52,031 nt of DNA from Gemmatimonadaceae bacterium (GTDB taxonomy: Bacteria > Gemmatimonadota > Gemmatimonadetes > Gemmatimonadales > Gemmatimonadaceae). The notes under the pieces are model-generated. The model did not search any database and was not told where the DNA came from. It saw only the letters and a program-made list of their open reading frames with translations. The translations under genes were made by a program, and so were the position numbers. The stretch lies in assembly GCA_035606695.1 (NCBI GenBank), contig DATNEW010000004.1, forward strand, positions 1-52,031. Direction: 5' to 3'. Below are positions 18,131 through 25,972 of the stretch, one piece after another (the first letter of the stretch is position 1; every line of letters begins with the position of its first letter).

Positions 18131-19366
18131 ATGCGCTCGCTGTTGCTCTCGATGCTCATGTTGGTTAGTGCGACCGTCGCGTCGCTGGCTCAGGCTCAAT
18201 CCATGACCGCTTCGCCGAAGCCGATCATCCTTCACGCCGACCGCATCGTGGACGGACGCGGTCATGTCATTCCCGGCGGCAGCATCACCGTCGTCGGCGA
18301 CAGGATCACGAAGGTCGACAAGTCGGCCGGCGGCGCCGCAACGTACGATCTCAAGGGCCTGACGTTATTGCCCGGATTGATCGACGCGCATTCGCATCTG
18401 ACGTGGTACTTCAATCGGCAGGGGCGCTATCACACGCGCGGCGACGGCGACACGCCGGTCGAGTCGATGCTCTCGACCGCGGGCAACGCCTACGCGACGC
18501 TCATGGCCGGCTTCACGACGATTCAAAGTCCCGGTTCGCCCGAGGACAAGGATCTGCGCGAGTGGATCGCAATGGGTCAGATTCCCGGCCCGCGCGTGCT
18601 GACGTCACTCAACCCATTCAGCAGCACGCGCCCGACGCCCGACACGCTTCGTGCGCAAGTACGCCAGCGCAAAGCGGAAGGCGCGGACGTCATCAAGATC
18701 TTTGCATCGGCCAGCATTCGCGACGGCGGCGCGCAGACGTTGAGCCAGGATCAGCTCAACGCGCTGTGCGGCGAAGCCAAGGCGCAGGGCATGCGCACCA
18801 TGGTCCACGCGCACAGCTCGGCCAGCATCAAGGCGTCGGTGCTCGCGGGCTGCGACCAGATCGAGCACGGCGTGTTCGCCGATGATGAAACGCTCAAGCT
18901 CATGGCGGATCATCACGTCTACTTCGATCCCCAGGTGTGCCTCGTCTTCCGCAACTATCTCGACAATCGCGCGAAGTACGAAGGCATCGGCAACTACAAT
19001 GCGGAAGGATTCGCGGCAATGGAGAAAGCGCTGCCGCTGGCGGCGACAGTATACAACCACGCGATTCACACCCCGGGACTCAAGGTAATCTTCGGCACCG
19101 ACGCCGTCGCCGGCGCGCACGGTCGCAACGCCGAAGAGCTGGTGTGCCGCGTGCAGGCGGGCGGTCAGTCGCCGATGGACGCCATCACGTCGGCCACGTC
19201 ACTGACGGCCGAGTCGATGCACCTGCAGGATTCGATCGGCACGATCGCGCCGAACATGCAGGCCGACATCATCGCGGTGCGCGGCGATCCGACGAAGGAC
19301 ATCACGGCGCTACGGAACGTCGTGTTCGTGATGAAGGGCGGGCGGATCTACAAGAACGAGAAATAG
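18131..19366 (+). CDS. Secreted metal-dependent amidohydrolase (imidazolonepropionase-like)
   Basis: 411 residues. The signal peptide (about 1-23, ending AQAQ) is followed by an amidohydrolase barrel: GLIDAHSHL metal motif, Lys of DVIKIFAS as the likely carbamylated ligand, HAHSS, IEHG and FGTDA with the late Asp. Family members include prolidases and secreted dipeptidases or aryldialkylphosphatase-like enzymes; the substrate is not predictable. It starts 70 bp after the EAL gene on the same strand. Confidence 0.9.
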   Translation: MRSLLLSMLMLVSATVASLAQAQSMTASPKPIILHADRIVDGRGHVIPGGSITVVGDRITKVDKSAGGAATYDLKGLTLLPGLIDAHSHLTWYFNRQGRYHTRGDGDTPVESMLSTAGNAYATLMAGFTTIQSPGSPEDKDLREWIAMGQIPGPRVLTSLNPFSSTRPTPDTLRAQVRQRKAEGADVIKIFASASIRDGGAQTLSQDQLNALCGEAKAQGMRTMVHAHSSASIKASVLAGCDQIEHGVFADDETLKLMADHHVYFDPQVCLVFRNYLDNRAKYEGIGNYNAEGFAAMEKALPLAATVYNHAIHTPGLKVIFGTDAVAGAHGRNAEELVCRVQAGGQSPMDAITSATSLTAESMHLQDSIGTIAPNMQADIIAVRGDPTKDITALRNVVFVMKGGRIYKNEK

Positions 19367-19369
19367 CGC

Positions 19370-19768
19370 CTATTCCGGGTTCGCGCTCGATGAATCTTCG
19401 GCCGCCTCGCCAAAGTACAACGTGTGTCCCTGATCGTCGCGGATGACGAACTCGCGCGTGCCCCATTCGGTCGCGTGGACGTCTTTCACCATGGGCACGC
19501 CGGCGTCGCGGACGGCTTGTGCCGCCGCGCTGATGTCCGGAGTCACGAAGTAGAGATGCAGATGCTCGTCGCGCGCGACGACGTCGATCGACGGATCCTT
19601 CGCGTCGACGAGCTTGAGGTGGATGGGCTGCGTGCCCGCGAGGATGCCGGCGTAAAAGTCCTCGTACTGGAACGCGAGCGAGAATCCGGGCAGCGACGTG
19701 TAGAATCGGATCGACGCCCCGAGATCGGTGGTCCGCAGCTGTGGAACGACGCGTGAGATTTCGATCAT
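19370..19768 (-). CDS. VOC (glyoxalase/bleomycin-resistance) family protein
   Basis: 132 residues in the paired beta-alpha-beta-beta-beta VOC fold: VVPQLRTTDLGASIRFYTSL starts the first module and LHLYFVTPDISAAAQAVRDAG the second, ending EFVIRDDQGHTLYFGE. Such proteins are metal-dependent lyases or dioxygenases, or drug-binding proteins. It overlaps no gene and ends 3 bp from the convergent amidohydrolase. It is the last member of the minus-strand run 25468-19370. Confidence 0.88.
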   Translation of the reverse strand: MIEISRVVPQLRTTDLGASIRFYTSLPGFSLAFQYEDFYAGILAGTQPIHLKLVDAKDPSIDVVARDEHLHLYFVTPDISAAAQAVRDAGVPMVKDVHATEWGTREFVIRDDQGHTLYFGEAAEDSSSANPE

Positions 19769-19775
19769 AGATGCG

Positions 19776-20429
19776 CTACGTACCAGGCATGTAGGCGCAC
19801 CCCGCGTTCTGCGCGCGGATCAACGCGTAGATTCCCGACGGAACGAGAATCGCGCCGGGAATGAGATTCTCGCGCGCTTCGGCTTTCACCGCTTCGGGAT
19901 CGCGTTGGGTTTTCCGCGCCATGCCTGCCGCCCAGTTTCCGAGCGCAACGTTGCACACGAGCGAGATCAACCCGCGCTGTTGCAGCGGTTCGATCGCGTA
20001 CTTTGCTTCGTACCCCGTTGCCCCATCGCGTGCCTTCCAGTACACGTTGCGCGTCGCGAAGGCGTGGGTATTCGCATCCTTGATCTTGAGGTCTTCGCCA
20101 ATGGCGTAGCGTTCCCACATCGCGTCGTTCACCGCCATCGGAGTACCGAGCCGGCGAAACACGATGACGGGCCGGGTTTGCGCGTCGGTCGTGCCATGGA
20201 CCGTGTGGTAATCGTCGAGGAATGTCGACGCGTAGCTCAGCACGTTGCCGTCGTTGATCTCGCTGGTGTTGAAGACGACGCGGTACTGTGCGGCCGCGAG
20301 GCGGTCGAGCCACGAGGTGTCCCACGGGCCCATGTTTCGCGCCGAGGCGGCGCGCAGCTCGTCGGGAGCGACCGATACCCCGGCGGCGAGGGCACCGAGT
20401 TGGCCGAGGAACGTCCGACGTTTGGTCAT
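19776..20429 (-). CDS. Tat-exported DsrE-like protein
   Basis: 217 residues. The N-terminus TKRRTFLGQLGALAAG is a twin-arginine signal. The body resembles DsrE/DsrF-like folds: RVVFNTSEINDGNVL near the start and a late segment LIPGAILVPSGIYALIRAQNAGCAY where DsrE proteins carry the VPSG region and a nearby cysteine. Family members act in sulfur transfer or redox. Secretion through Tat and the single conserved Cys fit a periplasmic role, but the function is inferred. Confidence 0.75.
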   Translation of the reverse strand: MTKRRTFLGQLGALAAGVSVAPDELRAASARNMGPWDTSWLDRLAAAQYRVVFNTSEINDGNVLSYASTFLDDYHTVHGTTDAQTRPVIVFRRLGTPMAVNDAMWERYAIGEDLKIKDANTHAFATRNVYWKARDGATGYEAKYAIEPLQQRGLISLVCNVALGNWAAGMARKTQRDPEAVKAEARENLIPGAILVPSGIYALIRAQNAGCAYMPGT

Positions 20430-20454
20430 GCGGGCTCCGTTGGGAAGTGGCCCC

Positions 20455-21174
20455 TCACGTCACGTGCAGATCGTTGCCAAAATGCAGAAGTCCGAGCTTT
20501 CGCGCCACCGTGCGCGAGGCAGTGTTCGCCCAACTGGTGCTATAGAGCGGCTCCGCACCCATCGCCCGCACCGCCTGCGCCCACGTGGCAACCACCAACG
20601 CCGCGTAGCCGCGGCCTCGGAATGCCGCGGCGGTCTCGACGCCCGCTTCGTGCGCGCGAGGCGTGATGCGCACACTTCCGCACACGGCGACCGCGTTCCC
20701 ATCGACGAGCAGCGCGAAAAGTGGCGGAGAGTGGTGAACATCGGGCATCCACGCCGGCAGGAAAGCCCGCAGCACGCCGACGTTGTCCCGGGTGACGTGC
20801 ACGACGGTTGTGCCGCTTGGCACGGCGGGCACGTCGGCGTTATTAGAGAATGCGAATACCGGCCCGGCCGAGCTGCCGTCGACGGGCGCCGAGCGTGCGA
20901 CGATCGCCGTTAGACGGGCCAGCTCAGCCGGCGCTTCCAGCGACGCGTCTTCGGTAAGCTCGCCGGCCGCATCGCACGCCGCGACGACCTCACGACGAAT
21001 CGTCTCCGCTACGTCGGCGCGGAAGCGATACGCGACGGCATTCGCGGTACGGCCGACGAACACGCGTGGAGCCGGCAAGCCGTCGTGCACGCGGACCCGC
21101 ACGAGCTGACCGGCGCCATCGAGCGTGTACAGCGCCTCGATGTGCAGATCCATGAGCATACGATCATCGCGCAT
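20455..21174 (-). CDS. GNAT family N-acetyltransferase
   Basis: 239 residues. The C-terminal half carries the GNAT core, with GVETAAAFRGRGYAALVVATWAQ as the acetyl-CoA pyrophosphate loop and a terminal TSWANTASRTVARKLGL segment. The N-terminal half is a poorly conserved variant domain. ATG at 21174 is chosen because it overlaps the HEAT-repeat gene stop by 11 bp, consistent with coupling; 21159 and 21153 are alternatives. Substrate unknown. Confidence 0.82.
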   Translation of the reverse strand: MRDDRMLMDLHIEALYTLDGAGQLVRVRVHDGLPAPRVFVGRTANAVAYRFRADVAETIRREVVAACDAAGELTEDASLEAPAELARLTAIVARSAPVDGSSAGPVFAFSNNADVPAVPSGTTVVHVTRDNVGVLRAFLPAWMPDVHHSPPLFALLVDGNAVAVCGSVRITPRAHEAGVETAAAFRGRGYAALVVATWAQAVRAMGAEPLYSTSWANTASRTVARKLGLLHFGNDLHVT

Positions 21175-21730
21175 TCGGAGCCGAGCGTGCTGCCGACAGT
21201 CGGCGCGCCCGCGCGCGAAGCGACGCACTTGGCGCGGCGAGCGCCTCCGCGACGAGACGCTCGCCAAATGGTCGGAGCTCCGCGTCGCGCTCCGCGAGAG
21301 CGACGCACGCGTCGAGCGCAGTGGCACGCACGATGGCGCTCGGGTCGGTCATGAGCCACACCTCGAGCTGGCGGGTCAGCCGAAGCAGCGCCGGCCGACG
21401 ATGCCGCAAACGCGGAAGACATTGAATCAGATTCCACCGCACGACTGGATCGCCCGTTCGCACGCAGACGTCGATCAATCGCCGGCGAAACGGCGCGAGA
21501 CAATTCGGATCGTCGCGCGAAATCTTCTCCAGCGCATCGGCGGCGCGCATGGCGACAAGCGGCCGCGGCGAGGCGAGCGCAGCAACGACGTCGCCGAGCA
21601 TCGCCGGATTTCGGCGCACACGTCTCACCAGTTGAGCCACCTGTCCCACGGAGCGCCGATCGCCGCCATCGAGCGCTCGTTCGACCGACGCGGCGGATGA
21701 TTTCGAGCGACGCTCGCTAGACATTGCCAT
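21164..21730 (-). CDS. HEAT-repeat-like protein
   Basis: 188 residues, Arg- and Ala-rich, built of helical pairs such as MLGDVVAALASPRPLVAMRAADALEKIS and SAIVRATALDACVALAERDAELRPF, typical of HEAT/PBS lyase-type repeats. It likely mediates protein contacts. The start at 21730 (or 21724, both ATG) lies inside the end of the DinB gene; the overlap suggests translational coupling. Confidence 0.78.
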   Translation of the reverse strand: MAMSSERRSKSSAASVERALDGGDRRSVGQVAQLVRRVRRNPAMLGDVVAALASPRPLVAMRAADALEKISRDDPNCLAPFRRRLIDVCVRTGDPVVRWNLIQCLPRLRHRRPALLRLTRQLEVWLMTDPSAIVRATALDACVALAERDAELRPFGERLVAEALAAPSASLRARARRLSAARSAPNAR

Positions 21731-22259
21731 CGCGGTGCCGACGCCGCGGACCGGGGGCATGCGGCATCTCGTCGGCGCGCCAATCAGGATCCGGGGCGTT
21801 GGGCAGTGATTGCGCGGGACTGAGATTCTTCGCATCGATCGTCGCGAAGATGAAATTCCCCGAGGGTATGGGCGCGCCATGAATGCGCCGAAGCATCGCG
21901 ATCTGACCCACGTGCGTCATCGCATCGGCCAACGGCCCCTGGAGAAACTGCTCGTCGCGAATGTGCGCGGACAATGCCGCGTTGCCAAAATCGTCTCGGA
22001 GCTCGCCGAGCAATTGGTGGAAGCGCTCGATCTCCGCCGTGAGGCTTGTCAGACGGGGCGGCTCGAACTCCCCGCCGTGAAACATGGTGCGTGCGTAGCC
22101 GATCAGGCCGGACATGTGCCACAGGAGCTCGTATGGCGTGCGCGCTGTGGGCGCCGCGCGGAAGTCGGCGAAGTCGTCGGGCGCGTCGCGCAGCGCCTTT
22201 TGCGTGCGATACGCCAGCGCGGCGAGAAAATGCTGAAGCAGGAGGCGGGATTCGGTCAT
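21717..22259 (-). CDS. DinB/YfiT-like family protein
   Basis: 180 residues of the four-helix DinB superfamily. Likely metal-site histidines are His48 (LLWHMSGL), His116-region (DAMTHVGQIAML) and a nearby RRIHG. Members include metal-dependent thiol S-transferases and stress proteins. The stop overlaps the HEAT gene start, and the start sits 1 bp from the stop of the deleted HAD gene, so it belongs to a compact run. Confidence 0.85.
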   Translation of the reverse strand: MTESRLLLQHFLAALAYRTQKALRDAPDDFADFRAAPTARTPYELLWHMSGLIGYARTMFHGGEFEPPRLTSLTAEIERFHQLLGELRDDFGNAALSAHIRDEQFLQGPLADAMTHVGQIAMLRRIHGAPIPSGNFIFATIDAKNLSPAQSLPNAPDPDWRADEMPHAPGPRRRHRDGNV

Positions 22260-22260
22260 G

Positions 22261-22518
22261 TCAGAGAGCGCGACGCACCAATGTCACAATGTCGGGCCAC
22301 GTGCAAGAGAGCGAAGATACGTCGGCACCCGCTGTTCGAGAATCCACATAGTGAATCGCATGCATGCCGGCGGCACGTGCACCGGCGACGACGCCCTCGC
22401 TTGGGGAGTTCTCCGCGGCGGCCAGGAGGATGTCGATGCCGGCGCGCGTATCGAACGCGACTTCCTCGACGAGCGTGCCGCCATAGTCGAGCAGCAGTGC
22501 GCGGGGCGGTCGGCTCAT
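22261..22518 (-). pseudogene. HAD-family hydrolase remnant with internal deletion
   Basis: 85 residues. The first 30 carry HAD motif I (LLLDYGGTLVEE), then the sequence jumps to a typical HAD C-terminus (VVAGARAAGMHAIHYVDSR...DIVTLV). The cap region, motif II, motif III Lys and most of motif IV are missing, while the reading frame stays intact. A working HAD phosphatase needs about 200 or more residues, so this is a non-functional internal-deletion derivative. The adjoining DinB start overlaps its end region. Confidence 0.8.
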
Positions 22519-22603
22519 GTGTGAACGCGTCTCGACGGTCGCGTGCGATCCATGGTTTTCGCCACATGGCAACCGATAAACCGCATTGCTCCCATTCCTC
22601 CGG

Positions 22604-23365
22604 TCACCGTTGTTCTCGGTTCCACGCTCGCTCCACCACCCGCGGCAACACCGCTCCGGCCGCACCCCTGACCGAGATCGTCGTGCGTCCCCACGGGTGC
22701 CCTTCCAGATCGGGATTCACGACGACCACCGTCTTTCCCGCGTTCACCGCCGCCCGCGGAATCTCCGCCGCGGGCCACACGAGCGCCGACGTCCCGACCG
22801 AGAACAACACATCACACGCGCGCGCGGCGTCGATCGCCGCCTCCATCGCGCCTTCCGGCAGCATCTCCTCGAACATCACAACATCCGGACGCAGCAATCC
22901 ACCGCAATCGCCGCACGTCGGCTCACCCGGGGGTTCGGGCCACTCCGAGTAGCGTGAGCACGCGAAGCAACGCGCACGACGCAATGTTCCATGCAGTTCG
23001 ATCACGTTCGCGCTTCCCGCGCGGCGATGCAAGCCGTCGACATTCTGAGTCACCAACACGAACGACGACACGCGCCGCTCGATCTCGGCGATCGCGTGAT
23101 GCGCGGCGTTCGGCTGCGCTTCGCGCGCGACCTGTGCACGCTTCGCGTACCAGCTCCACGCGTCGTGCGGACGACGCCGATACCCGGTGGGATTCGCGAA
23201 CTGCGCGATGTCGGCGTTGGACCACAACGCATTCGCGCCGGAACGAAAAGTCGGAATACCCGACTCGGCAGACACGCCGGCGCCCGTGAACACGACGACG
23301 GACGTTGCCGCCGCCAACGCGCGCGCCGCGGCGTCAATCGCGGCCCCGAGTATGTCGTCACTCAT
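22604..23365 (-). CDS. cobB: NAD-dependent deacylase, Sir2 family (SIRT5-like class)
   Basis: 253 residues. Sirtuin motifs are GAGVSAESGIPTFR (27-41), TQNVDGLH (106-113) and catalytic His125 (IELHG). A zinc finger uses Cys133, Cys136, Cys151 and Cys154. Tyr73 and Arg76 (WYAKR) match the Tyr-x-x-Arg pair that in SIRT5/CobB binds succinyl- or malonyl-lysine, so desuccinylase activity is likely alongside deacetylation. The symbol follows the E. coli orthologue class. It lies 15 bp after the nucleotidyltransferase gene. Confidence 0.92.
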   Translation of the reverse strand: MSDDILGAAIDAAARALAAATSVVVFTGAGVSAESGIPTFRSGANALWSNADIAQFANPTGYRRRPHDAWSWYAKRAQVAREAQPNAAHHAIAEIERRVSSFVLVTQNVDGLHRRAGSANVIELHGTLRRARCFACSRYSEWPEPPGEPTCGDCGGLLRPDVVMFEEMLPEGAMEAAIDAARACDVLFSVGTSALVWPAAEIPRAAVNAGKTVVVVNPDLEGHPWGRTTISVRGAAGAVLPRVVERAWNREQR

Positions 23366-23380
23366 TCGCGCGAGGTAGGC

Positions 23381-24139
23381 TCATTCCGGGGCCGTACCCT
23401 CGCCGGAATCCCACTCGAAGAAGCCACGCGCACCGATCGTGGCATCAGCGAGTGCTAATGCGAGGTCGGCGCGCTCGCGGGTCGGTGCCGTGCGAAAGAA
23501 TGCATCCGCGAGTCGCGCGAGATCGGGATGCCGCTCGGCGAGCGTCCGAAGCAAATCTTTCCGCCGGGGAATCGCGCCGGTGCCGGTCTTGCACGCATAC
23601 TCGAGCATAGCCGTGACCGAGTCGGCCAGCAGCATGGTCGCGGTGACTTCGTCCGTCGCGAGCACGTCGATCGCGTCTTCGAGCCGCGACGCAATGGAGT
23701 ATCGCGTGGCGAGCCGCTCGAAGTCCGACGTCGCCGTCTGCTTCGCCAGCCACTCTCGGGCTTCCGAGCGCAGTTCGTCGACGACTGCGTCACGCTGAAA
23801 GACGACGACGCCCGTCGCCAACATGTGCGCGGTGAGCCGCCGTCCGTCGCGATCCTCGTCGCGAAAATAGCTGCGTACCGCGGACGGGGGATTCACGAAG
23901 ATCTCGGCCGGCACACCGCGGAAGAAACGTTGCACGCGACGACGATGCGATCCAAGGCGAATCACATAGAGGTCCAAATCGCTGTTCGCGTGCGCGGCGC
24001 CGCGAACGATCGTTCCGGTCGCGATGATGCCGGCGGGCTCGAATTCCTTGAAGATGAACTCGACCGCATCGCGTAGTGCCGACGCAAACGGTTCGGCGAG
24101 ATTGGGCCACGTGCACTGCGCGCTGAAATCGACGGTCAT
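23381..24139 (-). CDS. Nucleotidyltransferase-domain protein
   Basis: 252 residues. The N-terminal third holds a minimal nucleotidyltransferase motif, GTIVRGAAHANSDLDLYVI (about 41-59), with the Asp-x-Asp pair. A helical domain follows, resembling HEPN-like or KNTase C-terminal partners. Possible activities are nucleotide transfer to small molecules or proteins. ATG at 24139 is preferred over the longer frame because the upstream extension is not domain-like. It lies 19 bp after the membrane protein gene. Confidence 0.82.
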   Translation of the reverse strand: MTVDFSAQCTWPNLAEPFASALRDAVEFIFKEFEPAGIIATGTIVRGAAHANSDLDLYVIRLGSHRRRVQRFFRGVPAEIFVNPPSAVRSYFRDEDRDGRRLTAHMLATGVVVFQRDAVVDELRSEAREWLAKQTATSDFERLATRYSIASRLEDAIDVLATDEVTATMLLADSVTAMLEYACKTGTGAIPRRKDLLRTLAERHPDLARLADAFFRTAPTRERADLALALADATIGARGFFEWDSGEGTAPE

Positions 24140-24158
24140 AGCTCCATCGCGTATCGTT

Positions 24159-24983
24159 TCAATGATTCCGCAGCAGCCCCGGACCAAGCCAGAAGAGCTG
24201 AACGATCGCCGCAACCCACCCGAACACCAGGACACCGCGCGACCTCGACAACGTCATCCCATGGGCCGCCGACGTGCCGCGCGCGCTACTCATGCGACGT
24301 CCCACGATGGGCAGTCCAATCGTACCGCCGAACGTCGCCGGTGCCGCGGAGATCAACGCCAGAATTCCGCCGCCGCCGACGACGGCGCTGAGTGTCTCGA
24401 GAATGCCACCAACAAGGTACGGTCCGAGCGTCAGGACACGTGCACGCACCGCTCGTTCGCGCGGATCGCTGCCGCCGAATACGTCCAATCCGTGTTGCGC
24501 ATGCTGCATTGTCGCGACGTAGCCAACGATGCCAATCAACGTCAAGCCCAACTGCCACGCGAGGACGTTCGGCAACCCTGCAACGAAGTCATGCCAATCG
24601 CCCGCCGGCAGAAAGGGAAACACCATGAGATAGCCGGTCGCAATGAGAAGACTCACATGACCGAACAGCCAGCAGGCATAGCGCAACGTTGAACGCGTCG
24701 TAGGCACGAGCCGTTCGAGCGTAAGGACCAACATACCGGTGAGCACGTTCGCGATGCATCCGCCCGCATACACCGTGCGCGCCGCCCACGGCGTGAGCGC
24801 CGATACATCACACGTGCACGCGGCGCTCGTGATTTGAACGACACGGCCCCCGAGCAACATGGTGGTGCCGGCGTGACCGAGGCCTTCATGAATCAATACG
24901 GCGGCGAAATACGAGATCGCTCCGATCGCGTAGACCGTCGGGCGATCGATCGCCGCGCGTTCGGCGTCGCTGCCGACGCTCAA
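24159..24983 (-). CDS. Multi-pass membrane protein with HEGLGH motif (M50-like)
   Basis: 274 residues with about six to seven transmembrane helices. The first helix ends in IHEGLGHAGT (residues 31-40). This resembles the M50/S2P zinc motif but is one residue longer than HExxH, so protease activity is uncertain. It uses a TTG start whose bases overlap the preceding stop (TTGA at 24980-24983); earlier in-frame codons lie inside the PhnB-like gene. The partner or substrate is unknown. Confidence 0.7.
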   Translation of the reverse strand: MSVGSDAERAAIDRPTVYAIGAISYFAAVLIHEGLGHAGTTMLLGGRVVQITSAACTCDVSALTPWAARTVYAGGCIANVLTGMLVLTLERLVPTTRSTLRYACWLFGHVSLLIATGYLMVFPFLPAGDWHDFVAGLPNVLAWQLGLTLIGIVGYVATMQHAQHGLDVFGGSDPRERAVRARVLTLGPYLVGGILETLSAVVGGGGILALISAAPATFGGTIGLPIVGRRMSSARGTSAAHGMTLSRSRGVLVFGWVAAIVQLFWLGPGLLRNH

Positions 24984-25468
24984 TGCCCGCGGCGTGCGGC
25001 CTCGATGGTCGCGATGTCGATCTTCTGCATTTCCATCATTGCATCGAAGGCGCGTTTGGCGGCGGCGGGGTCGGGATCCGTAATCGCCTGCGTCAACGCG
25101 ATCGGCGTGATCTGCCACGACAATCCCCATTTGTCCTTACACCAACCGCACTGGCTCTCCTGGCCGCCGTTGTCGACGATGGCGTTCCAGTACCGGTCCG
25201 TTTCGGCCTGATCGACCGTGGCGACCTGGAACGAGAAGGATTCGTTGTGTTTGAACGTCGGTCCGCCGTTCAGTCCGAGACACGGAATGCCGATCACCGT
25301 GAACTCCACGGTCAGCACATCGCCTTTCTTGCCTGACGGATAGTCGCCCGGCGCGCGATGAACGGCCCGCACGCTCGAATCGGGGAAGGTGCTGGCGTAG
25401 AAGCGCGCCGCCTCTTCGGCCTCGCGGTCGTACCAGAGACAAATCGTGTTCTTTGGTGGGGTGGCCAT
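24980..25468 (-). CDS. PhnB-like VOC family protein
   Basis: 162 residues of the PhnB/3-demethylubiquinone-methyltransferase-like VOC group. It has LWYDREAEEAARFYASTFPDS at the start, CLGLNGGPTFKHNESFSFQV in the middle, and the CGWCKDKWGLSWQITP signature. The enzymatic role is not established for most members. First gene of the ten-gene minus-strand run. Confidence 0.9.
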   Translation of the reverse strand: MATPPKNTICLWYDREAEEAARFYASTFPDSSVRAVHRAPGDYPSGKKGDVLTVEFTVIGIPCLGLNGGPTFKHNESFSFQVATVDQAETDRYWNAIVDNGGQESQCGWCKDKWGLSWQITPIALTQAITDPDPAAAKRAFDAMMEMQKIDIATIEAARRGH

Positions 25469-25519
25469 GTCAGATCTCCGTTAGCGTGTGGTCCGCATCA
25501 ACATTCATGATACAGACCT

Positions 25520-25753
25520 TCACGAGCAACCGTATTTGTTGAGTTGCGCGCGCCACGCCGGCCACCCGGGCCACGCCGGGGCCGTTCGCGATGCGACAGC
25601 GGCGCGCCAATTGTGCTCCAGCGTTGCACGGTCGATTCCCAGCGTCTCGCGTACATTGGCCAACCCGCCGTGCGACCACTCGCCTCTTAGCGTGTCGCGC
25701 CCGAACGTCGCGCCGATGAATTGCACGAGGTCAGCCGCCTCCAGATAGAACAC
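25520..25753 (-). pseudogene. C-terminal remnant resembling a peptidase-MA-like protein
   Basis: 77 residues from a GTG start, GC-rich and protein-like (ADLVQFIGATFG, ETLGIDRATLEHNW). The pattern (a helix, then xxFG, then LGID-x-x-x-LE-x-x-W) resembles the end of peptidase MA-like gluzincins. The frame stays open for another 170 bases upstream with plausible coding text (LATGFVFYLEAADL) but has no other start. I read it as the tail of a decayed gene. A small intact gene is the alternative. Confidence 0.45.
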
Positions 25754-25769
25754 GAAGCCTGTCGCCAGT

Positions 25770-25804
25770 GATAAATTTTTATCTCCATGAGATAATATTT
25801 TATC
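25770..25804. promoter_or_regulatory. 35-bp AT-rich nested palindrome
   Basis: Nested arms share one centre at 25787: TTATCTC (25779-25785) with GAGATAA (25789-25795), and GATAAA (25770-25775) with TTTATC (25799-25804). The block is strikingly AT-rich in a GC-rich neighbourhood. It lies 17 bp ahead of the 25753 start on the minus strand. It could be a repressor operator. Confidence 0.55.
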
Positions 25805-25878
25805 CCTCGACCACAGACCGTCAAGCAGCGGCGCCGTCGGCGCGACCGGACGCGTTGCGGCCTGTCTCCAGCATCGTA

Positions 25879-25922
25879 AAACACCAAAACGGAGACAACC
25901 GGCTGTCTCCGTTTCGGTGTTT
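25879..25922. terminator. Strong intrinsic terminator (bidirectional)
   Basis: Two perfect stem blocks, AAACACC/GGTGTTT and AAACGGAGACA/TGTCTCCGTTT, with a single mismatch between them and a 6-base loop at 25898-25903. It lies 50 bp after the stop of the DUF11 lipoprotein gene on the minus strand. Confidence 0.85.
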
Positions 25923-25972
25923 CACCGTCGATGTGCGTGTCGTCGCGCTCGACCGACGCGCCGGCTACCGCA

